Source: Branchiostoma belcheri
Taxonomy: Eukaryota > Chordata > Leptocardii > Amphioxiformes > Branchiostomatidae
Length of the DNA: 64,000 bases
Reading direction: 5' to 3'
NCBI RefSeq assembly: GCF_001625305.1
Contig: NW_017803954.1
Span: 319,760 to 383,759, forward strand
Shown here: in pieces, positions 46,403-59,574 of the stretch
Position numbering within the stretch: position 1 is the stretch's first letter
Layout: each line of letters begins with the position of its first letter
Translations under genes and position numbers: made by a program
Notes under the pieces: model-generated
Told to the model about the DNA's origin: nothing
The model's database searches: none
Seen by the model: the letters and a program-made list of their open reading frames with translations, nothing else

Positions 46403-49400
46403 TTATCTAGGTTTAAAACTGTCCACAAAGTCATGAAGGTTGCCCCTGGTATTTGAATTTGTACGACGCACTCCCTCACTGTCACTGAAAGACAAAGACA
46501 CAAAATTTCCCATCAAATTCATAGGTATAAGTTATATTCAATGGAGACTACGCGGACATGTACTATACCTGAAATCTTGATAGTGCCAAAGTAATAGATC
46601 TAATTTTGTATCAATATGCAGTTACTGCAGATCTAAGAATATTAAAAATGTTAATTAAGATTCAAAATATTTGGAAGCAAGCAAAAGCAATTGCCAGTAT
46701 TAGAAACTACAATGTGCAAATAATATAAGCAGCAAAGTGTTGGCTCACCATCTACATTCTTTTAATAGTGTCAGAAGCGTGACTTGGCCAGAGCTGCTGA
46801 ACTAAAATGTGGAAGGCATAAGTGAGCAAGCAGCAAGCAAAGCAGCAGAACAGCAACAAGCTGTGCAATTACAGTCATGCATGTCTTAGAAAGCAAATGC
46901 TAAAAACTTAACCTTTACTGTAATAATAACCAGCTATTAAAAGCAAAAACAAATGTGTTAGTCTGTATTAGACTAAATATCAAGGAGCTTGCTTATATAA
47001 AGCAAAAACAAATGAGAGTGATACATAATACAATGCTCACAATATCAACTGCTAAGTCTTCCAACAAAGGAAGTAAAAACACTAAAAGCATGCCAGAGTT
47101 GCAGAGCAGTGCCCCTATTGGTTGTGTGAACTCTATACAGAATGTAAGTTTCTCTTACCTTGATTGTGTCTTGTCCTCACCATTCTTCTGCTTCCCACCA
47201 GTTTGTTTGTCTGCAGTAACACATAAAGCAATCAGGTTTCAATCTTAACTCTCTTTCAGCTAAGGGCATATCAATGAAACATGTTTGGTTACATAGCAGG
47301 AATCAGCATGGAGAGAGTAAGACTGAAATGTTATCCTCCGTTATCAAAAAAATTAAACATTTGATCATGGTCATGAGAACAAACCTGTCAATGCTCTTCT
47401 CCTGCTCATGGTGTTCATGAACTGTTTGGTGGCTTCGTCCATGTTTTCATCTATTGTGAACAGTTTGCTCGGCCGTCTACGGGGTGTTGTCTTTTTCTGT
47501 GGGGAGAATAGAATTTAAGTTATCAATCATGCAAAAAATTGGGCTGTGTGCCTCTAATATAATCATAGTGAAACATGCCTTTAGGCACAGCCTAGTACAT
47601 TTGTACTTACCAGCATGCTCTGTAGATCAACAATGGCTGTGGGCTTGTCCTTCTGGATGAGGCCAGTCTTGCGCAGGGCGATGTTTCCCTTCTTGATCCT
47701 CTCCATCATCTCCGCCATGGCTGCATTACGAGGGTCATCTGGGAGGAAACAGTTATGGAAAGTTAGCTGTAAGATTCCTGTGTCAAAACCTGAAAACTGA
47801 GATTTATAATATTGACAGGATTGTTGTTAGACTCAGGTTAACTTCAGTACCCGGTAGTTAGTTCTTTCAGAGATAGGGTGTTAGTATGGGGGAAACCTGC
47901 TTAAGAGGTACAGTGAGTTATCATGAAAGAGAAAGTCTCAGATTACACAATGGACATCTCCTGAAACCACAGAATCTCATATGATATCTACACGTCAGAC
48001 CAACATGACACCAACCCTTCTTAGGCAGCCCTGCTGGCCTCTTCTTGCCAAGGATGTTGCCAAACATCTTCATGGGGTTAGGAGGTGGAGGGGGAGGGGG
48101 TGGTGGTGGTGGGGGTGGTGGTGGTGGAGGGGGTGGTGCTGCAGGAGGTGCTGCCAGCTTCTTCTTCAACTCTTCAACTTCCCTCTCCAGCTCCTTGACC
48201 TTGGACTCGGCTTCACTCGCTCTTCTCTCCATCTGGCTGGATTCTTCTGTTGCCATGACGACGCTGGTCTGTAATCTGTCCACCTTCCCTGTGTCACCTG
48301 ACTTCTCCAGCTGCTCCTCTAATGTACGGACCTGTCACAGGAAAACACACCGGTCAGGAAAACTGAGCACTCATACACATGTCTAGTGGCATACTGTGGT
48401 CTCATGACAGTCATCTCTGAATCATAAGATCAACCCCTTGCCATCCATTGGTGTTCCAAATCCTGTTTGTCATCCTTCTGAAGTGTTAGTGAGTTACTGA
48501 TACTGTTAGTGATACTGTTAGTGAGTAGTGAATGATATTTCTTAAGAAGAATCATATTTAAAACCCATTACATTTTAAAGAGTGGGGATATACCATGCTA
48601 TGAAATGGTCAAAACTATTATTTTTCATGCAACCAGGACTTATTGATACTTAGAACAAATGTGTTACACAAAATTTGTGACAGGCACTTAAGGCAGCATA
48701 AAGTTAGATGACTTTGGTACAAAACACCATTACACAGCCATATCCCCACCTTTTCAACACGTTCCACATCTGTTAGTTCCTCCTCTAGGCGACGTATCTG
48801 AATTAGGTGGTGCAAGGTGACATGGGTTATACATGTAGATGGACAGAAGCAGATTAAAAACAATTCATGTAAGCCAAAAAAAATGTTTTCAGAGTGCTAA
48901 TGCTGATGAGAGTAAGACATGCAAGAAAGAAATGGTGTTAGGAGCCACTGCAAGTACATGCAGTGGTAGGAAAAGGCATAACAGTTTTGAAAAAGATGGG
49001 AAGGCAACTATTTGGTATTTACAAGCAAAGACTAATTGTCCAGATTGCATTGTAATTCCTACCTTCTGTTTGAACTGGTGCCTTTCTTGCTCCAGTGTTT
49101 TACTCAGAGAGTCCACTCTGTCCAGCGCAGTTATCAGCCGGTCATCCATGGTCACTCCACCTTCCAAAATGGCACTCTTGTGTCGCAGGGCATTTCTCTC
49201 CTTGCGAATCTGTGAAGGGCAGACGTTTGTATCAAGCTTAAGAGTAGATGGACAAAAGAATTTTCAAGACTATATCCTGTACATAAAATATAACAATAAA
49301 AACAACATTTGGAAAACAAAATGATTGTCCATAGATCATACTGTAAGCAATTACAACATCCCTCATTTCTCCTCATTATCCTTTCATGACTCCTTCTGCT

Positions 49401-52400
49401 TAGCTCCTCTCCCATTCATTTCTTCCCTCTCTCACCTTGTAGGCATAGTCCTCCGCCTGTATCCTGCAGCCCTTCTCCACCTCCAGTGTCTGCTGCAGAT
49501 CCTCATACTCCTCAACAACCATGGTGGACACTGTGGATGTCAGGATGAAAAAAAAACACTTACAGAACAGTCATAGTTCACGTAACCTCTATAGTTTGTC
49601 GGTTATTGAAAGGTAAGCTACCCTTTTAACTACAGACTCTCATTTACGTGAGATCGAATACTTAATGAAATATCGAGTTTTGGAGTTTCTGTTAAGTACA
49701 GAATATTTCTTCAAATTGGAATATTTCTAGAATAGCAGCAATCTACAGTAAAATATTCTGAGCAACAGACAGAGTAAGGGCGTTGTTCGTGTGACAGAGT
49801 CGCACTTACCCCGCTTGAATTTCTTGACTACCTCTTCCAAGGATGACACCCGTATTTTTGCCTCATCGTGTTCCGCCCGTTCTTCTTGATACTGCAAAAT
49901 GACATCAAAATCAACTTCACGCACACTTATGAAATATTACAACTAGTACTGGTAAGGTGGATGTTCAAGGAATACTAGGAGTACTAGACGTGCACGCGAC
50001 CTGAGTTTTGGTTAGACATCTGCACTAGATATTTTGTTAGCAGAAAGTGCCCAAATGTTGAGAAACAAATGCGCTCATCGGGGTAGCTGCACCAACCATA
50101 ACGCCCATACAGACGTTCATAAGGACTAATTATAAATATGTTCACATAGTAAGTTCTTTGGACCAACGAACGCCTGGATTATTCCCGCCTTATATTTGTA
50201 ATGGTGGTCAGGTGATGTCCTTGGTGCTGAAACCGCCCGCGTCTGGAGGACCAGTTTCGCCGGTCTCCACTAAACTCATTTCTCGGCACATAGATGGCAA
50301 AAATCGGTAAATAATGAAGGTGTATCCAGATTTCCAGTTGGCCCAACTGAATTTCATTCTCATAATTGTTACAAACGTGAATTAAGTGAAGTACTGAATC
50401 ACTACTTTCCTCTAATCGACCAATTTCCCGTCGGTGCGTTTTGTCAGAAACGACGGAGATATTACCAAAATCGCCCGCATACTACTGAAATTGACCAAAG
50501 CATCTTTGTAAAAATTAGAACACATCGGTTTCTGTGTTCGTAAGTTGTTTAAGTTGGAACAGTACCACAACAGTACCTCCTGCAGATTGATCCAATTCGG
50601 TAAATAATTGACGGATCCGTTATATGTTTGCATGGTGTCTCCGCGTGATTTTGTACTACTGACTTTTTGGTAGTGAAACTTACCAGGGTTGGGAAACGAT
50701 GCTGAGAGCAGCGAAAGGGAAAATGTGGGATAAAGCATGCATTATTCAAAGTGAAACATGCAGTGAAATTAAATTGCTAACCGTGCGTCAACGGAAACTG
50801 ATGACGTGGGAAAAGCAAGAGGAAAATGTGGGACAGGGAAAAGAAAAAGTTACATAAAAGAAATGTGCAAGGAAGCTATATAAACTTTTGAATGGAAATG
50901 TTACCGGCGCTCGTAACTTTTTATAAAATGCGATACGAAATAGGTGCCGTCTTGTCATGGCATTGGTCGTGTCATCTCTTTGTGTTTTTGGGAAGAAACC
51001 TACCCCATCTGTCTTATTCAACGGAGAAAGTTTGGTCAAATACAGATCGTAACTTTCTAGGGACTGTGATCACTTCAGCTAGGTTCTAGGTTCTTCAGGT
51101 AACTTCTAGCGTTAATAGTAAGGGACCTACATGTACTAGGATACCTAGATAGACAAGACGAAAATGCCCATTTTCTAACCTTAACTTTGTACGTAGGTAT
51201 GTTCAGATATAATCATTTAATACGTAAACACACACTTAGATAAGATGATTATGCAATCTTCAATGAGAACTTCCTAAAACTATTAGTAAAAACCAAGTTC
51301 TTTCATACGTCCGTAATTACCTTTTCTTTGAACTCTCTGGCTTCCTTTTCTGCGCAGTGTGCGCGGTCGTTGGCCACCGTTAAGTCGCTGCGCAGCTTCC
51401 CTACTATAGCGGTTAGGGCTGCAAATAAACGAGAAAATAAGATTTCAACACATGAGCATCTGAATCTAGGCCTATGTATGTTTGGTTCAGCAGTGGGAAA
51501 GGGTCAGTAACCTTTCCTGACCGCGCTCCAGAATGAAAAGCAATCTTGCCTCAGGGGCTTTCCATGAATTGCTGGCCACAAAATGTAATATTTAGTAGGA
51601 CCTACGTAAGAAAGGAAAGGGGTGGATTTAACGTTTTACGCCACCAGCAATACGACGTCGGAAAATTGGACCACTCTAAAACGATCTTTAAGAGAATATC
51701 ATGTATGTTTCCTCTAGAAATTTTAATGTCTCTTCTGTCCTGTTCGTTCCAAGCTGTGTAGAAAGTTTTTATCAATGTGTGGGAGGGAACACTAGTGGGT
51801 CTTAACCAAAACTTTTTAGTTCATACAATATGTATCTATTCTAAGAATTCAGATGCTGTACGTGCGATTCAGTTTCTGCATATGATATCAAGGCCATACC
51901 GGCAAAACAATCATCTACTTGTTGCTATGATGGCGCCGGGATTACAAAATACGCCCACATATGGCTTTTTGCAGGAAGTCTGGGTTAGAACTCTCTTTAA
52001 AGGATCAGAAAATCAGGATATACTTCAGGATATAACGACCAGGGCAGACACAAGCATCTGTGCAAACTACATTGAATGTTTTCATGTAGTGTTGTAGAAC
52101 TGCCTAGCACAAGTACAAAATAGCCAATCCGTTGGAATAAAATGCGACAATGTTATTTTGAAGCTATACCAAAATGGCGGCCATGCTAATAATAACTAGC
52201 AACATTTGCGCACATCTTGGACTTCAGGTAGCGGATGAAAATGTCAACTCGGAGCTGACTGATCATGTTACCAAGGCAATGTCCCTCCAATGTCACATAT
52301 TACATACTCGTATGTGCTTTTATCTTGCGATGGGGATGAATTGTACATAATAGTATGCTATTCGTGCAACAGCTTGCTTGTCAAGGCGCTCCGCAATTTA

Positions 52401-55400
52401 ACGCAATTGCCTTTCCCTGATTATTCCCTGTGTTTAATGATTTCCATGACTTGTGAGAGAACACAAGATCATATTTTTGCTAGAAACAATACACTTACAA
52501 TGTATGACAGGTACACAGAAAGCAAATTTAGGTTTTTTCCCTACAGTGTCGGAGTCCACAGAAATTACATGTCCTACGACAGAAACTACAACAAATGATT
52601 GGTATAACAGGCAGACCCTAGCTGGTATTCCTACAGTGTTGTTCAACTGACATCACAATACAAGCACACCGATACTCTCATTCAAACAAATGTGATCAGA
52701 AACACTGTATCTGTCCGTTTTCCCCGAACTACACCATTAGATAGATAACTTTAACTGTGCGTATGTATTTGGGTTATTGTTCGGAAATATCAAGAACTCT
52801 ACGAACCCATGTCTCCTGTACCTGTCACGTGGACTTCGTGATACTCCAGCTTCTGGATGGAAACGTACAACTCCGGCGTGCGAAACATAGACGTGAAGAA
52901 CCACTTCGGAAAATCCTTGCCCTCCATTTTACTCCACAATGTCGCTTACTTCTCTTTAGCCTACGCCCTTTCTTGTCCACAAATGTGTTGCAGAAAACCA
53001 GACTTATTACTTCAGCATATTCATATCTGCTATGTGCGGCATTATGCAGAACCGCGCTCTCTGATTGGCCAGGGAATAAATGCGAGACTACTAACGAAGC
53101 TTCGAGACTTTCACGTTTCGCACGATTGAAGAATATATTCAGTGTAAAAAATGGTTTTGTGTAAAAAAAAAAAGTTCCTGTTTTTGCGTGTCCACAGCAT
53201 ATACGAGAACTTGTTTCTAAAAACAGACGTTTTCACAAGGGTATACATAGCTATATGAGTCCCTGGCCATTCATGAACTGTGGTAACCTGAACCATACAT
53301 ATCTATTTATATACGAAGTCAAGTAATTTCTGCAGAGATTTGATAGCAGACTAAGACCGCTTTATGTCAGTAGTGCAGTATTAACCTCCTCCAGGGCCTT
53401 ACTATTTACAGTATAAGTACAAACATCTTGAAATACCTTGAAGTATTCACTACTTGCAATTGATGTCACAGCTTTTCATACTCTAGGATGGTCTGGTGAC
53501 TATCTGGTGATAACTTTGGAAACGCGAGTGGTGGTATTACCTTGGACGACTTCACCACAATGACACAATAAAAAAAAATTCCGAGGGCACAAAATATTCT
53601 CTACGAAGACTAATGAAAACTATAAACATATTACTTGTTACTAGGACAGGTATATTACATATTACTAGATAACCACCAACACAAACCAACCAGAGTGAAA
53701 AGATCGCCGCTCTGACCATAGATAACCATAGATACCATACTCGTAGATAACTGTAGAAAGTTCGGGGTCTCACCAGATATCCGGCTGTTGAGTTGGCTGA
53801 TTTCTGTGGGCTCGTTGCGGTTCTCGTTAATGGGCACCTTCCCTCCGTGCTCCAGCAGGAAGCCCTGGCTCACTCGCTTCAGGACCTTGTTCTCCTGCAC
53901 CATCTGCAGAAGTTGGGGGGAGATGATACATGGAAACCATGGTGACCGGTTTTTATTAGCAGGGCGCGCCAATGGTGCGATTTGTAAAACTATATGAAAG
54001 GGCCTGGTCACATTCGTTGTACAAATAGCAAAGTCATTATTGTCGTGCATATGTCCCACAAAATTCAGCTTTCTTGTTATGGATAAGGCTGTCATAGACC
54101 ATTTTCAGCTGTTGCTTCTGTCACAGCCAGCTTGAAAATCCGACGATCTACAACGTAACGAATGTGCCTGCGCAGTATTAGTACGAAATACTGGTCAGAG
54201 GACGTTGCAGCATTTCTCTATAGTCGTTATAATCTATCTTATTATGGCCTCAGATACTCTAAAATTTGCCCATCACTGCATTTCTCCTTTGGCTGACGTT
54301 AACAACCCCTGACCTTTGCTGCGTATCTCTCGGCCTCTATCCTGCAGCTCTCCTGCACCTCCAGCTGTGTCTGTATCGTCTCGTAGTCATCCACCAAGAA
54401 CCGCGAGGCTGGGAAAGAGAAACAGTCATACACAAGCCTTCAAATGACCCACCCACCAATAAGCTAGCACCAAGAGTAAATGTTTGGGGCCAAAAATCAG
54501 ATATGGACAGACATGGCACACGAATTCGGAATACTCCTGCACAACGACCTTCACGGCCATTATACGCAATCCACAGGTATACACAATCTTAGAACAACAA
54601 AAAGCAATGAACGAAAAATAACTTTACCTCTTTTTAACTTGCTCAACTCCGTTTGAGTTTCCTGTAACTTCCCCACAACTTCCATATACTGGCGGTCACG
54701 AAAGACACAGAAGACAAGGGAAAAATACGTTTATTATTATTGGTACCGTCATACATACAAAACATGGGGGAAAATGACACAAAAAATTCAGTCAAATCAC
54801 ACTTTTCATTTCAATTTGCGTTATTGGTGATCTTCGAATTCATTGTGCTACTGCTACTACATTTGTGCGATCTACTTTAACTGTTACAAGCTACATGTAA
54901 TGGGACGACGTTGCTTGTCATTTTTTAAGTACTAGCAGTTAACAATTGATGACGATCAAGATAAGAAGGAAGATGATACAGGTCACCAAAATGATGACGT
55001 GGCCGACAGTACAGAAGATGGAAATGATGACGTCGAGAGAACTGCCGACAATGATAAAGATGGCGACGATTGTGTTAACTGTAACACGATGTTAGTAATG
55101 ACGGCCATGGATAGCGATGGCACTGACGACTGTCACATGTACTGTACTGTTTGTCTCTAGATTACACGTATCTCTGTCGGCACGTAGCTCCCATACCTGT
55201 CTCTGGTTCTGTTCGTAGCACCATCTCAGGGAGTCAAACTCCTTAACTGCTGCAAAAAAGACGTATTGACAGTGAGGACAAAAGCAATCTTCTCCATTTT
55301 TCTTAACATTTCTCGCAACACAGTCCAAGTAAGTGGTGTTGATGTTTGAGCTAGAATATTGTGCATGTTAGACTTTCGTTCGCTCGATCAGTAAAAACGT

Positions 55401-58400
55401 CACGGCTACATTGCTGCTAGTCGTTTAGCCGGATAAAAGAATCGGGACCTTTTCTGTCACTAAAACCCGACACACCCCACCAATTCTCCTCTTCCCCAAG
55501 CTCTCACCTTTAGCGATCAGGTCAACTGGGATGGGTCCGTTGTGGTAACCATCGAGGGACTTGTCTGTGGAAAAACATTACTCCAGTTTACCGAACTACA
55601 GTCTGTAGACATCTGTACTGTAATCTAATTTTGTCTATTTTGCCGTTCTTGCTCTTGCTCATCTATGATTTCTGCTATTCCTTCACTTGTTCACTTCATT
55701 CTGCTGCTAGTAGATCATCTCTTCTTCACTAACTCATAATCTCTCATTCGATGCCCGCTCTTGCCATCAATTAACAAATCAAATAACCAGAACCTTCATG
55801 TATTCATTAATTTTATATTCATTCATTCATTCATTCATTCATTCATTCATTCATTCATTCATTCATTCATTCATTCATTCATTCATTCATTCATCCATCC
55901 ATCCATCCGTCTGTCCATCCATCCATCCATCCGTCCATCCCCATACCTCCCCTGAACGTGCTGTCTGCCATGGCGCTCCTGGGTCTGGGTCTGCGGGGCC
56001 GTGTGAGGGTGCCCTGCGGGGAGGGGACGGGTGAGATGGAGGTCATGGACGTGACGCTGCCCGTGCTGTAGCCTGTGGACGCCGAGTCTGACTGGGTCCC
56101 GCTCTCGCTAGGAAGTTTCTCGTCTGTGAAAAAGTTAAATGCCAGTTAAAGTCAAAACAGATAACATACTGAAGTTCCTGAAGCATTCATGTGTCACACT
56201 GAAGTAGTTAAAGATGGAGTCTTGTTTGTTTTTAGTTTATTCATGAAATACTTATATCGTACTTTATGTATGTAATCTTTATCTTTTATTGCATGTCATA
56301 GTCAATAAATGTCAGACTGCCGCTTAATTTCGTATTGATGTTTGAATAAGCAAGCATACTTGTGTCTTGCAAAATTATCAACTGCTTCTTTGATTTTGTC
56401 AGTAGACAACACCATGCTTGAGACGTATCATAGTATCATCTATATCTGACAATGAGAGATAATGATCAGGGATTGCCCAGCTTGTGCCGCGTCTGTGATT
56501 CTCCACCCTGTTCGACCGCACTACTGTCGGCTAGACAGACAGAACAAACTCCTAATGATCATTAGCGCTAATGACAGCCCTGTATGCAGCGTTTTCCGTA
56601 GCGACTCATCTTGCTTGGAACTCGCATCTTTCCTCTTGACTTTTTTTTAAATATCAGTGAACCTTATCGGTATATTACTAAGTATTGTCAGAATGTGTAC
56701 ATGTACATTCAGATCTGTACCGGGATGCCTATGTCGTTCTGCACATTCCGGTGCGATTAGGTAGACTTTAACAGTGCCCCGAAGGGCAGGTTTAGCCCTG
56801 GTTTGTTACCTATTGATAAGCGCAGTGACCCGAAAGGTCATGTACTATTTACAAACTATAACCTTTACTTCTGACTGTCACACCTTGGATCGATCTCTTT
56901 CTTTGAAAGTCTGCTGTTAATACAGCGGTCTCAAAGATAAACGCTAAAGATAAACGTTAAAATCGATACGGTTTATTTAAAAGAGCGAACATGTAGGTCC
57001 CTGGCTATTGTTCAATTGATATAAAATGTAGTTATAAATAATATAGATGTATTGGCATTGCTAGAAACACCAATGCAAAGAAGCAAGCTGTCTTATCATA
57101 ACTCTCTCTTTCGGCAAAGTCCAGCACAAGAGTAAAGTTACAGGTTTGTTCAAGTTGCCCTCTTGAGACTGATTACGTCACATCAAAACCCTGCACACAC
57201 AGGTCAAAGGTACAGGTAGGTGGGGTTGATGACATAGATCTTGCATACCGACATCTGACATGTGATCTAAATCTTGGAGTGACTGGACAATGCCCGAGAT
57301 GTAGATGTAACTGTAAAACTGAAAGTCATCATACAAAATTTCATTGTCAAAAAGACTAAACACGACAAAAAGTCTTTGATAGTCTTTACTGCAATGATAT
57401 GAGTCACAGAAACAGATTTAAATTCCGTGTCACTGCACCCCATTTCAAGGACGGTTCTTGTGGGTTAAAGGCGTGTTTCAGATATAGAATGAAGTCATTG
57501 TATCAAGCCGGATACCACACGATTTCGACAGTGCGCTCCCACAAACTCTATTGAAACGTGAAGATATCCCATTTTTTATCTTCGCAAAAAAAGTCTAAAA
57601 AGATAATCGATATCGGTGACTCGAGTTTGACAAGAGTAGAATTAACGACGACATCACGTGATAAGGGTAAAGAGATAATAATAGACATATCAGTAAGCGG
57701 TATGGCCCTGTCGTTTGTCGACCCCAAAGGAGACCAGGCTGCCATTGGCTGTAGTTACAGGCGTACGGATTCGGGCTTCGACCTTTAATAAAATCTGACA
57801 GTAAAGGTTCCTTGTCAATAGGAAAGCTCGGTAGATAATACGAAATCCCCAAGAGGAAATCTTCCTGTTGTTGAAAAATAAGTTCTGTTGTGGAAGTCTG
57901 TGAACGTTCACTGAACCCGAACGACTTTCACACGCAGTGACCTTTTCATGCTGAAGTGTGTTGTTGTCAACACTATTGTCTCGTTATTTAACCCATAATA
58001 AGGAAAGCGGAATTCCCATCGTTAGTGCAGTATGTACAGTATGTACAGTTCCCTGTGAGGTCCCATTAAGCATATCCACAAAGTTATTTTATTTACACTT
58101 CAAACAAACTGCGCATACCCAAAATGATACAAAGAGATGTGTGTCAGTGCAATTCTTATGTAAGAATGCCATGAATGTCGCTAATTTTGTCTGATTTTTA
58201 AGCTAAGAGACCCTGTACAAAGTACTGATTCTTAGGCTACCAGCATGAAATCGAAATCGCCCTTTAGCTGCATGTTTCAACATTGTGTTTTTTTGTGAAT
58301 TAATGCTATTTCATATCCAGTTTCAAACTCTGTACTTTTACGAAACTGTGTTATTGATGTTTTCCTCGTAATTGCTGTTCTATTGTTTAGCACGGGCTAT

Positions 58401-59574
58401 TTTATATATCGAGTTGCAGCACACACGTATTATCGTATAACTTACTAATGTAACTTCACCTTTCATACATACTAATACGTATCTGGTTAGTTGTAATCCC
58501 TAGCTTTACGTAACCATGTAATTTTAACGAATGGACCCAGTAATCTGCATTATGCTGCTGGATAGCCCTTCATTGCACAAGCGCAATGTTGTTTACACTA
58601 TATTCTCCATGAGATTTGGACCGGAGGATTGCTGTCATTCATTTGTTGAAAAGTCTTATCTATCTACATTTTTAGGATGTTTGGGATTAAGGTAAAGCAG
58701 TCCTGACTTTTCTCTGCGCGATGATGTGGTAGAAGTAACCGTGGACATGTGAGACCCTCATTGTCTGATAAAGTGGATAAACCATTACACATAAAAGACG
58801 AACAAAAATAGTGGAAGACTGGTACAACGACATGTGCTGAACAGATCCTGATTCTGGGAAGTGATCATTGGCGTGACGCGTGCCGAGATTGTGGCGATGA
58901 TGTCAGGGGGTCAAGGGGGCGTGTGGCCGAACAAGTCACCATCGCTGCGCCAATTTTACCCTTAAGTTCAAAGACAGATGTTTTGGTGACAGTTGCAAAT
59001 TGTTTGTGGATGTACCAAGTCTGGTTCAAAGGTTTGATGCTATTCTCTACTGTTTGCCACTAAACAACGCAGTAGAAAACAACCAGACTGCATCAACAGT
59101 TTGTAAGTGATCACAATGTACTCAAAATTTCACTCATCAGAACAGTTGTCGGGTGCAATATTCTAACAAACAACCCACGTAGTACTCTCTGTATGGGAAG
59201 GCACAAACTGACACGACAGGGTCACAGCCATTTTAACAAGGAGGCCTGGTAAAAAATAAACGTCTCAGGCGAGTTTTAGTGACACACCTGGACAAACACC
59301 CATGGCACATCAAACACCGAGGAAGACCATGGTCACCTTAGCTCATCTGCAGACGCTGCCGCAGTCTGCAGACCTTACGTCCCTATGGATCTCTGTATTG
59401 CAGGAATGTGTGGTTTAGAAGCTTGGCCCAAGTCACATGACACCTGGGACCAGCTAGACAAGGACACTCACATGAGCCGGAGATTCCGTTGACGTTGTTG
59501 CTGTCATTGGGATGAAGGTACTCCCTGCTGGAAGCCCTGCTGACCGTACTGGACACGAACGTGTGTGTGAACAT
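46403..59574 (-). CDS. SHTN1: Shootin-1
   Basis: Shootin links F-actin flow to adhesion in growth cones. Seventeen minus-strand coding exons: 59574-59472, 56123-55947, 55564-55508, 55249-55197, 54688-54628, 54408-54314, 53903-53774, 51418-51321, 49891-49810, 49530-49436, 49209-49063, 48797-48750, 48331-48016, 47738-47611, 47496-47385, 47210-47159 and 46484-46403. Phases close to 611 residues. Residues 1-112 are Ser/Pro/Arg-rich; the rest to ~440 is coiled coil. EEYEDLQQTLEVEKGCR and RLITALDRVDSLSKTLEQER match the vertebrate protein. A poly-Pro tract (~444-466) precedes NPMKMFGNILGKKR, then AEMMERIKKGNIALR, both shootin hallmarks. The far C-terminus is Ser/Lys-rich. The first exon is the least certain (weak ATG context, phase-compatible donor). 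Confidence 0.88.
48075..48152 (-). repeat. Poly-proline codon tract of SHTN1
   Basis: A CCN-rich stretch on the minus strand coding for about 20 prolines with two alanines near its start, in SHTN1 exon 13. Such tracts bind profilin or EVH1 proteins. The Gly/Trp-rich frames on the plus strand are its shadow. Confidence 0.85.
49436..49530 (-). CDS. SHTN1: SHTN1 duplicated coiled-coil exon, second copy
   Basis: 95-bp exon coding (V)STMVVEEYEDLQQTLEVEKG then CRIQAEDYAYK. It has the same length and phase as the exon at 54314-54408 and about half its residues are identical, including VxEYExxQxxLEVxxxCRIxAExYAxK. It marks an internal duplication within the gene. Confidence 0.85.
52822..52927 (-). 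CDS. SHTN1: Candidate alternative first exon of SHTN1
   Basis: On the minus strand an ATG in strong context (AAAATGG, position 52927) opens 35 codons, MEGKDFPKWFFTSMFRTPEL then YVSIQKLEYHEVHVT. The exon ends in phase 1 at a GTACAG donor, exactly the phase needed by the SHTN1 exon starting at 51418 (AC-A + G-CC). About 130 bp upstream is a perfect minus-strand CCAATCAG (NF-Y type) box near 53058-53065. Use of this exon would give a shootin lacking the first 225 residues, including the first coiled-coil repeat. It could also be chance; it is too short for similarity to decide. Confidence 0.45.
54314..54408 (-). CDS. SHTN1: SHTN1 duplicated coiled-coil exon, first copy
   Basis: 95-bp exon coding (A)SRFLVDDYETIQTQLEVQES then CRIEAERYAAK, the partner of 49436-49530. 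It is preceded by a Tyr-starting exon (54628-54688) and followed by MVQENKVLKRVSQGFL, mirroring the exons around the second copy. Confidence 0.85.
55817..55940. repeat. (ATTC)n/(ATCC)n microsatellite beside an SHTN1 donor
   Basis: About 19 ATTC units pass into ATCC-type units and end only a few bases from the minus-strand GT donor (55946-55945) of SHTN1 exon 2. Phe-Ile-His-Ser frames here are artefacts of the repeat. Confidence 0.9.

Noticed and set aside
48045..48386. Glycine-rich plus-strand frame
   Set aside because: Antisense shadow of the SHTN1 poly-proline exon.
52290..52650. 102-codon plus-strand frame in an SHTN1 intron
   Set aside because: No homology or coherent splice signals; composition is like the surrounding intron.
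55761..56034. Frames with FIHS repeats
   Set aside because: Translation of the ATTC microsatellite.
57558..57788. 76-codon plus-strand frame starting MKISHFLSSQ
   Set aside because: No splice context, recognisable domain or supporting neighbour; consistent with chance in AT-rich DNA.
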